A stretch of DNA of 64,000 nucleotides from Methanosarcina sp. ERenArc_MAG2 (GTDB taxonomy: Archaea; Halobacteriota; Methanosarcinia; Methanosarcinales; Methanosarcinaceae). The notes beneath the pieces are model-generated. The model did no database searches. It was not told the origin of the DNA and worked only from the letters and a program-made list of their open reading frames with translations. The first letter of the stretch is position 1. The number at the start of each line of letters is the position of its first letter. The position numbers were made by a program, and so were the translations under genes. The DNA lies in the NCBI GenBank assembly GCA_023955635.1, contig JAMXHR010000009.1, positions 372,001 through 436,000 of the forward strand, written 5' to 3'. Of the stretch, positions 9,901-19,970 are shown piece after piece.

Positions 9901-10710
9901 GTGAGAAAAAGAAATCTGTTACTTATTACTGTTTTGCTTATTCTTGTTGGAGGGGGCATTGTCGTGAGCATATTGTTCCATGCTATTTATATGGATACGA
10001 AAGATTGGAGGGATAGAAGTCAACACTATCATTGTGGATATGATGTCAGGGTAGGGGGCCTTTCCGGAAGAAATGTGCTGGGGCCTACTGTAATAATGGT
10101 TCCGATTCCTGCAACAAAAGAAGGCAGATTTTTTACTCCCCTTGCTCAGAAAGACCCTTATTTTACCCAGGAGCTGATGCATGAAATCAACAATTGGCCT
10201 GAACAATACCGCAAAGGTCCCTATTTTGAAAATGCAACTGAAATCTTTGACAACAAAACAACGCCAGGAGGTTGGACAACCTTCATTGTAGAAACTGAGA
10301 AAGGATATATGCTTGGATTCAGGACAAATGAATCCGTGCTCCAGGATATTTCTTTTAGTGCAAATTTTGTTGCAGACTATTTTGATATTTTTGATCCTAT
10401 CAGTAACGAAAGTCCAATATTATTCCCGGTTGAAAACATTTCGAATATTTCTGTAATCCCTTATGGAAAATACACCAGGTATGCCTCAAATCCGACTTAT
10501 GACAGTTATGTCTATGTAAGTGAATGTAGACAAGGAGCACCGATAGATTTCCACATCCGTTTGGAAGCAAATAATGACCCTGGGGAGTGGCCCAAAGAAT
10601 ACAGGGGCAAGTACCTGAACGAAATAAAAGCAACTATTAGCGGCACAGGCTTTTTAAAAGTCAAGGTTACTCTGGGACAGGAATTTTATTTTATGGCAAT
10701 ACCTCAATAA
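9901..10710 (+). CDS. Membrane-anchored extracytoplasmic protein of unknown function
   Basis: About 269 aa. One N-terminal membrane anchor (LLLITVLLILVGGGIVVSILF) precedes a soluble, probably surface-exposed domain rich in aromatic and charged residues (PYFTQELMHEINNWPEQYRKGPYF, GGWTTFIVETEKGYMLGF). I chose the GTG at 9901 because GAGGGGG lies about 9 nt upstream; an ATG at 9883 would place that purine tract inside the gene. I do not recognise the family. The next gene, thiC, is more than 600 bp away, so this is likely a single-gene unit. Confidence 0.6.
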   Translation: MRKRNLLLITVLLILVGGGIVVSILFHAIYMDTKDWRDRSQHYHCGYDVRVGGLSGRNVLGPTVIMVPIPATKEGRFFTPLAQKDPYFTQELMHEINNWPEQYRKGPYFENATEIFDNKTTPGGWTTFIVETEKGYMLGFRTNESVLQDISFSANFVADYFDIFDPISNESPILFPVENISNISVIPYGKYTRYASNPTYDSYVYVSECRQGAPIDFHIRLEANNDPGEWPKEYRGKYLNEIKATISGTGFLKVKVTLGQEFYFMAIPQ

Positions 10711-10827
10711 GTCCAGAATATTAGCTATAGAATTCCTAATTATGTTAATGAAACTTCTTAACAGTAATAAAACTGGGTGTTCCTTATACTCCATTAATAA
10801 AATTTATAATATTGACTTAAACGTTTT

Positions 10828-10869
10828 TGTGGAGTTCAAGCAAACTTTCCATGTCATTTGAACTCCACA
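10828..10869. repeat. Perfect 12-bp inverted repeat (hairpin)
   Basis: The arms TGTGGAGTTCAA (10828-10839) and TTGAACTCCACA (10858-10869) are exact complements with an 18-nt loop. It lies in the 645-bp spacer between the membrane-anchored protein and thiC. No U-tract follows, and its role is unknown. Confidence 0.6.
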
Positions 10870-11248
10870 ACTAGGAGTAAATAAATGATTTTTTGGAATG
10901 TTGCAAGTATCAAATATACATAGAAACGATGGGAATTTATTTATTGTGATGTTTGCCAATGGATTTGCCAATAGATAATAGTTCAAAAGAGTAAACTAAT
11001 TTTTGAATATAGAAAATTGAGGTCTTGTTTTTCTCCCGTTAGACGATCTTTTTATGCCTGATTTTACTATGAGCCCTGCCTTCTTCAATTTTCAATTTAA
11101 AACAATTTTACTTGTCATTTCCTCAAAACAACTTTATGATTTAGTTATAAAATATTTATTTTGAATATATATTCCATTTTTTCCGAGATCTATGGGCATT
11201 GAAGTAAAGTAAAGTTGATTAAGGTTAAAGTTAATTTTTTAAATAGTG

Positions 11249-11258
11249 TTATATATAA
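11249..11258 (+). promoter_or_regulatory. thiC TATA box
   Basis: TTATATATAA lies about 100 nt before the thiC start in an otherwise purine-poor region. It predicts a transcript beginning near 11280 with a leader of about 75 nt. The leader shows no obvious TPP-riboswitch core. Confidence 0.5.
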
Positions 11259-11354
11259 TTACGCATCTTTTATGGTTTAACTCACTTTTACCTTAGTTAC
11301 AGCCTAATCTTACAGATACATGTTACAGATAATAGAAAGCTTGAGGTTAATAAT

Positions 11355-12641
11355 ATGACAATTGTGGAAGATGCTCAAAAAGGAATAATCACCGAAGAGA
11401 TGAAGGTCGTTGCAAAGAATGAAGGACTTGACCCCGAATTTATCCGTCGTGGTGTTGCAGCCGGAAGAATTGTTATTCCAACTTCCCCTTACAGGCAGGT
11501 AAAGCTCTGCGGTATCGGAGAAGGGCTCAGGACCAAGGTCAACGCATCCATCGGTGTATCCTCAGACATTGTCGATCCAAATATGGAAGTCGAAAAAGCC
11601 CAGGCTGCGGAAGCCGCAGGTGCAGACACCCTTATGGAGCTAGGAACTGGCGGAGATTTCCTCGCAATCAGAAAAATGGTCATTGACAGCATCTCCCTTT
11701 CTGTAGGTTCAGTACCTCTCTATCAGGCTTTCATTGAGGCAGCAAGAAAGTACGGCTCAATTGTGCATATGACTGAAGAAGAACTCTTCAAGGCGACCGA
11801 AGACCAGGCAAAGCTCGGGACCAACTTTATGGCAATCCACACCGGGATCAACAATATCACTATGGACCGGCTCAAAGCCCACGGCAGGTACGGCGGTCTC
11901 TGTTCCCGTGGCGGGGCCTTCATGACTTCCTGGATGCTCCATAACGAAAAGGAAAACCCGCTCTATGCCAATTTCGACTACCTCGTTGAGATTCTCAAGG
12001 AACACGAAGTTGTACTCTCCACAGGAAATGGAATGCGTGCAGGTGCAGTTCACGACGCAACTGACCGTGCCCAGATCCAGGAACTTATCATAAATGCCGA
12101 ACTGGCTGATAAAGCTCATAAACAGGGTCTGCAGGTCATTGTCGAAGGTCCTGGCCACGTCCCGCTCGACCAGATCGCAACCAACGTAAAACTCATGAAG
12201 GAAATGAGCGGCCATAAGCCCTTCTATATGCTTGGCCCGCTTGTAACCGACATTGCGCCCGGCTACGACCATATAGTAACCGCAATAGGTGCATCCATAT
12301 CTGCATCTTATGGCTGTGACTTCCTCTGCTACGTGACTCCTGCAGAACACCTTGCCCTTCCAAACCTCGAAGACGTCATCACAGGGGTCAAGACCTCAAG
12401 GATTGCAGCTCACGTAGGGGATATGGTAAAGTACCCCGACAGAGCAAGAGAACAGGACCTCGCGATGGGCAGAGCAAGAAGAGAACTTGACTGGGAAAAG
12501 ATGTATTCCCTTGCAATCGACCCCGAACATGCAAGAGCAGTCCGGGCCAGCAGGGCACCCGAAGACACAGACGCCTGCACAATGTGCGGCAACTACTGCG
12601 CCCTGAAAATCGTCAACCAGAGTTACAACCTCGCAAAATAA
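11355..12641 (+). CDS. thiC: Phosphomethylpyrimidine synthase
   Basis: 428-aa radical-SAM-type enzyme that rearranges aminoimidazole ribotide to HMP-phosphate, the pyrimidine half of thiamine. The family signature is extensive: MELGTGGDF, SVGSVPLYQA, HTGI, SRGGAF, GMRAGAVHDATD, EGPGHVPLDQI and LGPLVTDIAPGYDHI. The C-terminal CTMCGNYCALK holds the CX2CX4C motif for the [4Fe-4S] cluster that cleaves SAM. Length matches archaeal and short bacterial ThiC. GAGGT lies 7 nt before the ATG. It stands alone with its own promoter and a terminator-like hairpin behind it. Confidence 0.97.
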   Translation: MTIVEDAQKGIITEEMKVVAKNEGLDPEFIRRGVAAGRIVIPTSPYRQVKLCGIGEGLRTKVNASIGVSSDIVDPNMEVEKAQAAEAAGADTLMELGTGGDFLAIRKMVIDSISLSVGSVPLYQAFIEAARKYGSIVHMTEEELFKATEDQAKLGTNFMAIHTGINNITMDRLKAHGRYGGLCSRGGAFMTSWMLHNEKENPLYANFDYLVEILKEHEVVLSTGNGMRAGAVHDATDRAQIQELIINAELADKAHKQGLQVIVEGPGHVPLDQIATNVKLMKEMSGHKPFYMLGPLVTDIAPGYDHIVTAIGASISASYGCDFLCYVTPAEHLALPNLEDVITGVKTSRIAAHVGDMVKYPDRAREQDLAMGRARRELDWEKMYSLAIDPEHARAVRASRAPEDTDACTMCGNYCALKIVNQSYNLAK

Positions 12642-12657
12642 GTACAGTACTTCTTAA

Positions 12658-12712
12658 AGGAAAGTAAGGTCTTTTGGCCATGCTTTCTTCTGTTTTTACT
12701 TTTTCGATTTTT
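12658..12712 (+). terminator. thiC terminator
   Basis: An imperfect stem (GGAAAGTAAGGTC paired with GGCCATGCTTTC, loop TTTT) is followed by T-rich sequence (GTTTTTACTTTTT). The rest of the 12642-12976 spacer has no recognisable gene. Confidence 0.5.
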
Positions 12713-12976
12713 TATTTATATTATCATTTTCCCTGTTACTTGCAACGGGATGCGCCAGCTCAACGTTGGCTTTTCTTTTAATTCAGGCATTTTTCACATT
12801 GTTTTTCAGTCCTGATTTTTGCCTTTCTGGTAGTTTAAAATCGATAGTTTTTTACATAATTATCTCTAAAATATTGGAAGTTATCTTTTCTATAATTTAC
12901 TTAAACGCTGAACAGTCTTCTTATATGATACATAATCCGGAAGGACATTTTAGATTCTATCAAGGGTAGAGGTTTT

Positions 12977-15028
12977 ATGAAACGAAGATCAGTAAAAGGG
13001 CTCGTTGTTCTCGGAGTAATTAAAGGGTTCCTCACTCTCGGAATATTACTCTTTTTTGCAGTCTTTTCAGAATGCGGAGCTTCTGCAGAGGTGGCGAAGT
13101 CGTCAGAAATAACGAGAGAAGAATGCACACTTGAAGAGCTTAATTCCGACGAGGTTACCACTGAATGGAATGATTCATATCTCTTCAGCAGCAGGGAAGA
13201 TGCCTTAGAAGAACTTGGGGCATTAAAAAAGAGATCCGAGGAAATAAACGAAACTTTCCGTCCGGAATTTGAGAATCTGTCGGGACCTGTTTTACTGAGT
13301 TATATGGAAGCTGAAAAGGAATTTTCAAGGTCTTTTGATATTCTGTACATTTACGCATATACTCAGCTCAGTAAAAATGTTAATGATCAGTTCCTTGCTT
13401 CTCTTCTTACTGGCTCTCAAGATCTGGCTACTGAGCATGGGAAAACCACTGCATTTGCAACCGTAAAGTTGACCTCACTCTCAAATGATGAGTGGGAAAG
13501 GCTCTTTTCTGAAGAACCCGGGCTTGGGAAATATCGGCCGCATCTTGAAGCTACCTATATGAGGTTTGCAGATCACAGGTCAATGAATGAATCCCAGGCT
13601 GTATATCTTTCAGATATTGAAAATCAGCGCATGAAACTGGAGACTGAAGCGCTTTCGAAGATCACGAACAACGTCACGATGGCAGGAAATATAACGCTTG
13701 AGAACGGGGAGGAGTTTTCAGTCAATTCCCAGTCCTATAACACTCTGCTTTCAACAGACCAGAACCGAGAAGATAGGAAAAAATGTTATGATAAGAGATT
13801 TTACCACCTGATCAACGAGTCCGATTCGATGGCATCCCTCTACTCCGAAAAAGCCCGGCTTGACGACCTTGCCTCCAGGCAGTTGAACTACACGGATTCT
13901 TATGATTCCTGCCTCTACGGGCTCTATCTCAACAGAACTCAGATTGATGATATGAATACGGTTTTCAAGGAGAAAAAATACATATTTGAAGACTACAATA
14001 AGTTTAGGAAAGAAAAGCTAGGGCTTGAAACTCTCAAGCCATACGACCTCATGCTGCAGTTAACGGATCAACCTGGTAGAAATTATACTTATGTAGAATC
14101 TTTGCAGGAGATCCAGAAATCCTATTCCAGAATGGATCCCATTTTCAATGAAATCTTTTTAAAAACGGTAACTGGCAATTTCATAGATGTATATCCTGAC
14201 CCTGAACACGGAAAACAGCCAGGAGGTTACTGTTACGAACTTTGTGCCCTGAAGGCCCCGGCTCTGATTTTTATCAACTATAACGGTATTATCAGTGACC
14301 AGAAGGCTCTTACTCATGAACTGGGGCATGGGGCCAATTTCTACCTGATGGGCAACTCCGTAGATTACACCTACTGCTTCGGTCAGATATACGAAATGGA
14401 AATTCCTTCAACTTTCAATGAAGAACTCTTTGTTGATTATGTGGTCGAAAATTCTGATAAAGAAACCGCAGTTGCGGTACTTTCCCAGCATATAGGAGAA
14501 TATCAGAACTACTTGACCAGGCAGCCTATGATTACGGAATTTGAATATAAAGCACACCAGCTATGCGCTGAAAACGGAAATGTCAGCGGAGCCGAACTCA
14601 ATGCGCTCTGGACAAGTCTCTCTAAAGAATACGGGAGCGACTCAGTTGAATATTACAATGAAGATTCTGCGGAATGGACCTACATTAACCACATTTACCT
14701 CACAAACAATTACTATACCTTTAACTACGCAGTTTCAAAGGCAATAACTCTCTCCCTCTTTAAACAGTACAGAGAAGATCCGAAAACTTTCAATGAGAAC
14801 TATATAGCCTATCTTTCGGCAGGTTCGACAATGCCGCCTGAAGAGAAACTCAAAAAGTATTTCGGGATCAAAATCAACAGACAGCTCTTTGAAGATGCAA
14901 TGGTCGTCGTGGAATTGAGGATTAAGGAATTGAATGAACTGGAAAAAGATAGAGATGGACCTGAGTCTGATTCTGCCGTGGAAAGCCTGAATATTTATTC
15001 GGGATCTTTCTGGAAACATCGAAAGTAA
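12977..15028 (+). CDS. Exported M3-family oligoendopeptidase (PepF-like)
   Basis: 683-aa zinc metallopeptidase of family M3. The signature HELGHG (about residue 448) supplies the zinc-binding HExxH; the second-shell glutamates fall in MEIPSTFNEELF downstream. The N-terminal part matches the PepF helical lid (NRxDRKKCYDKRFY..., ENGEEFSVNSQSYNTLLS). Residues 8-38 form a hydrophobic signal or anchor segment, unlike cytoplasmic PepF, so the enzyme probably acts outside the membrane on peptides. GTAGAGGT precedes the ATG by 6 nt. It is a single-gene unit. Confidence 0.88.
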   Translation: MKRRSVKGLVVLGVIKGFLTLGILLFFAVFSECGASAEVAKSSEITREECTLEELNSDEVTTEWNDSYLFSSREDALEELGALKKRSEEINETFRPEFENLSGPVLLSYMEAEKEFSRSFDILYIYAYTQLSKNVNDQFLASLLTGSQDLATEHGKTTAFATVKLTSLSNDEWERLFSEEPGLGKYRPHLEATYMRFADHRSMNESQAVYLSDIENQRMKLETEALSKITNNVTMAGNITLENGEEFSVNSQSYNTLLSTDQNREDRKKCYDKRFYHLINESDSMASLYSEKARLDDLASRQLNYTDSYDSCLYGLYLNRTQIDDMNTVFKEKKYIFEDYNKFRKEKLGLETLKPYDLMLQLTDQPGRNYTYVESLQEIQKSYSRMDPIFNEIFLKTVTGNFIDVYPDPEHGKQPGGYCYELCALKAPALIFINYNGIISDQKALTHELGHGANFYLMGNSVDYTYCFGQIYEMEIPSTFNEELFVDYVVENSDKETAVAVLSQHIGEYQNYLTRQPMITEFEYKAHQLCAENGNVSGAELNALWTSLSKEYGSDSVEYYNEDSAEWTYINHIYLTNNYYTFNYAVSKAITLSLFKQYREDPKTFNENYIAYLSAGSTMPPEEKLKKYFGIKINRQLFEDAMVVVELRIKELNELEKDRDGPESDSAVESLNIYSGSFWKHRK

Positions 15029-15160
15029 AATTAAATGAATTTAAATATTTTAGGCGAACGTTTGAGGCTGCTTGCGGGCTTTAAGTGTCCCTCAGCCTTT
15101 AATTTATTTTCTTTTTACTCAGAGCAGGATTTTCTCCACATCTCAGGCCATGACTTAAGT

Positions 15161-16447
15161 ATTCGTAACAAAATAGATTGAGTATTTTTTTATATAAGTT
15201 AATCCTATTTGGTCTATATGCTTGAGGAAATTATTTCCAAAAAATATAACTTGCTAAAACCTTTTCTTGATGAAAAAAGCAAACGTTTATTTGCAGCTGC
15301 AGAAGCGCTTAGTATTGGCAAAGGCAACATCAGCATAGTTTCTCGTGCAACTGGTATTTCTGAAAATACAATTAAAAAAGGTTGCACTGAACTGGAAAGT
15401 GGCAAATCTCTTTCTGATAATAAAATACGTGCTCCTGGAGGAGGTCGTAAAAAGATTGTTGAGAAAGACCCTACTCTTTTGTCCGATCTTGAGGCACTTA
15501 TTGAACCAACAAGTCGTGGGGATCCGGAATCTCCTTTACTCTGGACTTGTAAAAGTCTTCGAAATATAGCAGGGGAACTTCAGAATATCGGACATAAAGT
15601 AAGCCATACAAGAGTTGCGGATATGCTTCACATGCTTGGTTACAGTTTACAAGCGAATAAGAAAACCATAGAAGGAACTGAGCATCCTGATCGTGACAAA
15701 CAATTTGAGCATATAAGTGAAAAATGTAAAATATTTCAAGGTGAACATCAGCCTGTAATCTCAGTAGATACTAAAAAGAAAGAGTTAATCGGAAATTTCA
15801 AGAATGTTGGCCGTGAATTGCGTCCAAAAAAAGATCCAATACTTGTCAATGTATATGATTTTAAGGATAAAGAACTGGGAAAGGTAAATCCATATGGGGT
15901 ATACGACATTGCTAATAATGAGGGATGGGTAAACGTCGGCATAGATCATGATACAGCGTCTTTTGCAGTTGAAAGTATACGTAGATGGTGGAATCTAATG
16001 GGGTGTAAATCATATCCTGATGCAAAAAAACTTTTAATTACTGCAGATTGTGGGGGAAGCAATGGATCAAGAGTAAAATTGTGGAAAACAGAATTACAAA
16101 AATTAACGGATGAAATCGGATTGGAGATTTCGGTTTGTCACTTTCCTCCAGGTACAAGTAAATGGAATAAAATAGAGCATAGACTATTTTCCCAGATTAC
16201 TCTTAATTGGAGAGGAAAACCACTAACAAGCTATGAAGTAGTTGTAAACCTTATTGCAGCAACAACTACATCAAAAGGGCTTGAAGTAAAATGCATGTTA
16301 GACACGAATAAGTATCCAACAGGAATTAAAATCGAAAAAAAACAGGTTGAAAAATTGGGCATTATACTTGATGAGTTTCACGGAGAATGGAATTACACAT
16401 TCAAACCAAAGAATGGAGTGAGTTAATTAAATTATTTTGTGACGAGC
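15161..16447 (+). mobile_element. ISAzo13-family insertion sequence (approximate ends)
   Basis: The transposase gene is bounded by related inverted ends: TTCGTAACAAAATAGATT near 15162 and the complement of TCGTCACAAAATAATTT near 16445. The boundaries are good to a few bases only, and I could not confirm a target duplication. It sits between the M3 peptidase and ogt genes without breaking either. Confidence 0.7.
15209..16426 (+). CDS. ISAzo13-family transposase
   Basis: 405 aa and full length. An N-terminal helix-turn-helix (IVSRATGISENTIKKG) is followed by a DDE core: PVISVDTKKKELIGNFKN carries the first Asp, LLITADCGGSNGSR the second, and PPGTSKWNKIEHRLFS the catalytic Glu. These motifs are those of the Rhodopirellula-type transposase domain found in ISAzo13 elements. 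No frameshift is present, so the element may be active. Confidence 0.88.
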   Translation: MVYMLEEIISKKYNLLKPFLDEKSKRLFAAAEALSIGKGNISIVSRATGISENTIKKGCTELESGKSLSDNKIRAPGGGRKKIVEKDPTLLSDLEALIEPTSRGDPESPLLWTCKSLRNIAGELQNIGHKVSHTRVADMLHMLGYSLQANKKTIEGTEHPDRDKQFEHISEKCKIFQGEHQPVISVDTKKKELIGNFKNVGRELRPKKDPILVNVYDFKDKELGKVNPYGVYDIANNEGWVNVGIDHDTASFAVESIRRWWNLMGCKSYPDAKKLLITADCGGSNGSRVKLWKTELQKLTDEIGLEISVCHFPPGTSKWNKIEHRLFSQITLNWRGKPLTSYEVVVNLIAATTTSKGLEVKCMLDTNKYPTGIKIEKKQVEKLGIILDEFHGEWNYTFKPKNGVS

Positions 16448-16544
16448 CCTAAGCTCAACCAGCGCTTTTTGCCACACCATTGAATAAACATTTCTGCCAG
16501 AAGCGCTACAACTCTATTTGCAACTGCTGCAGGAGGCAAACAAA

Positions 16545-17015
16545 ATGTATTATGATATAATCGAATCCCCAATTTGCCCTATTCTTCTGGCAGGAAATGA
16601 AGAAGGGTTGAAGCATCTTATCTTCCTGAAAGGAGAGAGGAAAGTAGAAGTCCCTGAGGACTGGGTAAAAAATAAAGAGTTTTTCAGGGAAGCGGCCAGG
16701 CAGCTTGAAGCTTATTTTTCCGGGAAACTCAAATCTTTTGACCTCAAGCTGGCTCCTGAGGGAACGGATTTTCAGAAATCCGTCTGGAAAGCTTTGTGTG
16801 AAATACCTTGCGGGGAGACCAGGACGTACAAGGATATAGCCGTATCTATAGAGAAACCAAAGGCTTATAGGGCAGTTGGGCTTGCGAATAACCGGAATCC
16901 AATTGCGATAATAGTTCCCTGCCACAGGGTTATCGGGGCAAATGGGAAACTTACCGGCTATGCTTCGGGTCTGGATGTCAAAGCATTCTTATTAAAGCTT
17001 GAGGAAAATTGCTAA
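16545..17015 (+). CDS. ogt: Methylated-DNA--protein-cysteine methyltransferase
   Basis: 156-aa suicide repair protein that takes alkyl groups from O6-alkylguanine onto its own cysteine. The active-site motif IIVPCHRV (about residues 124-131) and the downstream GxLTGYASG are diagnostic, and the DNA-binding helix has the arginine-finger context YRAVG. AGGAGG lies 8 nt before the ATG at 16545, so the in-frame ATG at 16518 is rejected. Cytoplasmic; single gene. Confidence 0.95.
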   Translation: MYYDIIESPICPILLAGNEEGLKHLIFLKGERKVEVPEDWVKNKEFFREAARQLEAYFSGKLKSFDLKLAPEGTDFQKSVWKALCEIPCGETRTYKDIAVSIEKPKAYRAVGLANNRNPIAIIVPCHRVIGANGKLTGYASGLDVKAFLLKLEENC

Positions 17016-17205
17016 AAATTTTTATTACAAATAAGGGCTGGCTTCGCTCCGATTTGCCAGATGAGTTTTATGATCCGATTTTAATTTTATATTCGGTTTA
17101 TATGAAGTTTCAATATGCTTTGCAATCTCTTGTAAATGTCGAAAATCTCTGAATTGATAGAAAGAACGAAGGTTATTTCAATGTTACGAAATAGCAGGTG
17201 ATGTA

Positions 17206-18061
17206 TTGGACAAAGCAATAGTTGTTGAGAATCTGTCTAAAAAATATGGCAATTTCGAAGCTGTGAAAAATATTTCTTTCAATATTAAAAAAGGGACTAT
17301 TTTTGGACTTTTAGGCCCTAACGGGGCCGGAAAATCAACTACTATCAAAATGCTCACCTGTCAATCTAATCCCAGTTCAGGTACTGCATACGTTGGCGGG
17401 TTCGATGTCTTGATCGATTCTGCAGAAATAAAAAGGAGAATTGGTGTCGTTTTCGAGTCACAGAATCTTTATGAGGAACTGTCAGTGTACGAAAACCTCA
17501 ACTTTTTCGCCGCCTGTACAGCTCTCCGAAAGAAAAAATAAGTGAAGTCCTGCAGGCCGTAGGTATGAAAACGCATCAGAAAGACAAAGTAAAGACTCTT
17601 TCAAAAGGTATGAAACAGAAGATAATGATTGCCAGAGCCTTAATCAACGATCCCGATATTTTGTTTTTGGATGAGCCTGGCAGTGGATTGGACCCACGTT
17701 CGGCAAGGGAAATAAGGCAAATGATTCTTGGTCTTAAAGAACAGGGCAAAACAATCCTCATAACGACACATAATATGGAGGAAGCGGACTTTTTATGCGA
17801 TTATTTAGCGATAATACATAAAGGTTGTATTATAGCCCTGGATACTCCAAAAAACCTGAAAAAAAGTATGGGGAAGATATTGTTAGAATTGAAACTATAT
17901 CGGGAGAAATTTATGAATCTCCACTAAATACGAAGGATAGTAGCGACATTTTTAAGAATCTTTCTGATAGCAATCAAATATCCCTTGTACATTCAAAAGA
18001 GGCTACAATTGAAGACATTTTTATAAAACTAACCGGGGAGAGATTGACTGATGAATCTTAA
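17206..18061 (+). CDS. ABC transporter ATP-binding protein (two apparent single-base losses)
   Basis: ABC-2-type ATPase. Walker A is GPNGAGKSTT, the signature is LSKGMKQK, Walker B is ILFLDEPGSGLDP, and the switch His is TTHNMEEAD. The coding signal breaks twice. Near 17514 the expected AALYSSPKEKISEV reappears if one T is added, and at the A-run 17859-17865 an eighth A restores LKKKYGEDIVRIETISGE. Both fit sequencing-type losses, so the gene is probably intact at about 285 aa. The start is TTG at 17206 behind AGGTGATG. It overlaps the permease by 11 bp, so the pair is an operon. Confidence 0.85.
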
Positions 18062-19094
18062 TGTTATTCTGGCTATTTTCAGGAAAGACTTAGTATCCTC
18101 GATTAAAAACAAAAATATACTGATAATATTATTAACTCCTATCTTTTTGTCAATACTTCTTGCCTCTACAGTTTCATTGACTGATAACATTGTGGTGTCC
18201 ATTGCCGTATATGATGAAGGGGCCAGTGACGATTTTGTTGAGCATCTCAGATCGATAGACAGTTATGAAATTATCGTTACAGATTCTGTTGATAAATCAG
18301 AAGAACTCCTTTACAAAGAAGAAGTTGCAGCCATTTTGATTGTTCCGGAAGGGTTCAGTACTGATCTTGAAAAAGGGCTTGTTCCTTCTCTGAATATCAC
18401 AATCAACCCCTATGATGCAAAGTCGATTGTATTTTTGCAAACGTATAAAGATGCAATTATGGACTTTGCAGGAAAGGAGTACCCAGTGCACGTTTCTGTA
18501 AAAACGCTTCCTGCAGGTTTGCAGTCTCGGTTCAACATCCCAATGTGGGTTATGTTTACGGTAATATTTGTTGGAATGCTGGTTTTGCCCAATACTCTGA
18601 CTACCGAAAAAGAGAAAAAGACCCTTGATGCGATACTTGTGTCGCCAGCTTCGGAAAAAGATGTTATCTATGGCAAGTCGTTTTTTGGGTTATTCCTGAC
18701 AATAATCATATCTCTGGTTATAATTTTTATTAATGGGGGATTCGTAGGTAATTTTTCATCAATCCTGCTCTTCATAGTCCTCGGTTCTGCGGCATTTACA
18801 GGCCTTGGACTTCTGATTGCTAGTTATACTGAGAATTATTCTTCGGCATCCCTGCTTTCGACTATTTTCATGATACCCTTTATACTACTGCCGTTGCTTG
18901 CGAATATATCTAAAGAAATCGAATATGTCTCATATCTCATACCGAGTACTTACATGTTTACCGGCATAAAAAATTCTATGTTGAATAATTCTGGGATCTC
19001 CGACCTGTATCCTGCGCTGGGAGCTCTTGTTATATTTAACATTGTTGTATACACGCTGACAATCCATGTTCTCCGAAAGAAAAGTTACATATAA
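18051..19094 (+). CDS. ABC-2 type transporter permease
   Basis: 347 aa. One N-terminal membrane helix, a large extracytoplasmic domain of about 130 aa (residues 45-165), then five hydrophobic segments: the layout of NatB/ABC-2 exporters. The motif ANTLTTEKEKKTLDAILVSPASEKDVIYGKS-type coupling region (VLPNTLTTEKEKKT) is typical. It overlaps the end of the ATPase gene and is translated with it. The cargo is unknown; sodium, peptides or antibiotics are exported by relatives. Confidence 0.85.
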   Translation: MNLNVILAIFRKDLVSSIKNKNILIILLTPIFLSILLASTVSLTDNIVVSIAVYDEGASDDFVEHLRSIDSYEIIVTDSVDKSEELLYKEEVAAILIVPEGFSTDLEKGLVPSLNITINPYDAKSIVFLQTYKDAIMDFAGKEYPVHVSVKTLPAGLQSRFNIPMWVMFTVIFVGMLVLPNTLTTEKEKKTLDAILVSPASEKDVIYGKSFFGLFLTIIISLVIIFINGGFVGNFSSILLFIVLGSAAFTGLGLLIASYTENYSSASLLSTIFMIPFILLPLLANISKEIEYVSYLIPSTYMFTGIKNSMLNNSGISDLYPALGALVIFNIVVYTLTIHVLRKKSYI

Positions 19095-19156
19095 GATATC
19101 AATAAGACTTTGAAGAAAAGCTTATGTAAAATCGCTTATTTTCAGGAGAAACCACT

Positions 19157-19900
19157 ATGGAGCTCAAAAATAAGATTGAGAGCATTATTAAAGCAGCCGC
19201 CACAAATCCAGGTACTGAAACCAGATACCATGAACCTCTCGTCGGTTATGCTTCAGCAAAGGATCCCATTTTCAATGAAATGAAAGAAATCATAGGGCCT
19301 CATAACCTGTGCCCTGAGGAAGTATTTCCCGAAGTAAAAACTGTTGTTTCCTTCTTCCTGCCTTTTGAAAAAGAACTTGTGAAACTAAACTGGAAGTCTC
19401 CTGACCCGGTAAAAGAGTGGATTCAGGCTAAGGGTGAAACAGATCGATTGATCACGAAAATCAATGAAGCGCTCAAAGCCGAGCTTGCAAAAGAGGGGAT
19501 CTCGACAGTTGTGCCTGAAGTTATTTTCGATTATAAGAATAAGGGTTTTGACGTTGTCTGGTCCCACAAGAGCGCCGCTTACGCTGCCGGGCTTGGTACT
19601 TTCGGAGTCCATCAGATGTTGATAACAGAGACAGGATGCGCAGGTCGTTTTGGAACTCTCTTGATCTCCGCTGAAATCCCTCCTACTCCACGTCCGATCG
19701 AAGAGTTCTGCCGCTACAAAAAAGGTGAGAAATGCCTTGTCTGTGTGGACAGGTGCCCTGCTGGCGCTCTCAGCACAAGAGGACTTGACAAAGAAAAATG
19801 TTTCAGGCTGCTTCAGGAAAATGCAAACGCTTTTCCCGAACTCAATCAACATGCCTGCGGAAAATGTGCGACAGGACCGTGTGCGTTGAAATCGCGCTGA
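19157..19900 (+). CDS. 4Fe-4S cluster protein related to epoxyqueuosine reductase
   Basis: 247 aa. Residues 130-180 (WSHKSAAYAAGLGTFGVHQMLITETGCAGRFGTLL) are the corrinoid-side signature of the QueG superfamily, and the C-terminal cysteines CLVCVDRCPAGAL and CGKCATGPC are those expected of ferredoxin-type cluster binding. It is shorter than true QueG (about 350 aa) and lacks its C-terminal HEAT part, so tRNA epoxyqueuosine reduction is doubtful; a corrinoid-linked redox role is possible. AGGAG lies 8 nt before the ATG. It converges with the next gene. Confidence 0.75.
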   Translation: MELKNKIESIIKAAATNPGTETRYHEPLVGYASAKDPIFNEMKEIIGPHNLCPEEVFPEVKTVVSFFLPFEKELVKLNWKSPDPVKEWIQAKGETDRLITKINEALKAELAKEGISTVVPEVIFDYKNKGFDVVWSHKSAAYAAGLGTFGVHQMLITETGCAGRFGTLLISAEIPPTPRPIEEFCRYKKGEKCLVCVDRCPAGALSTRGLDKEKCFRLLQENANAFPELNQHACGKCATGPCALKSR

Positions 19901-19970
19901 AACAACTCTTGTTATCTTCCGTTATTTATTTTATTTTATCTTTACTGTTTCATTAATTTTCAGTATTTTT

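Noticed and set aside
11260..11354. TPP riboswitch before thiC
   Set aside because: The leader is about 75 nt and lacks the conserved helices and CUGAGA/thi-box-like strings; known archaeal TPP riboswitches are also rare.
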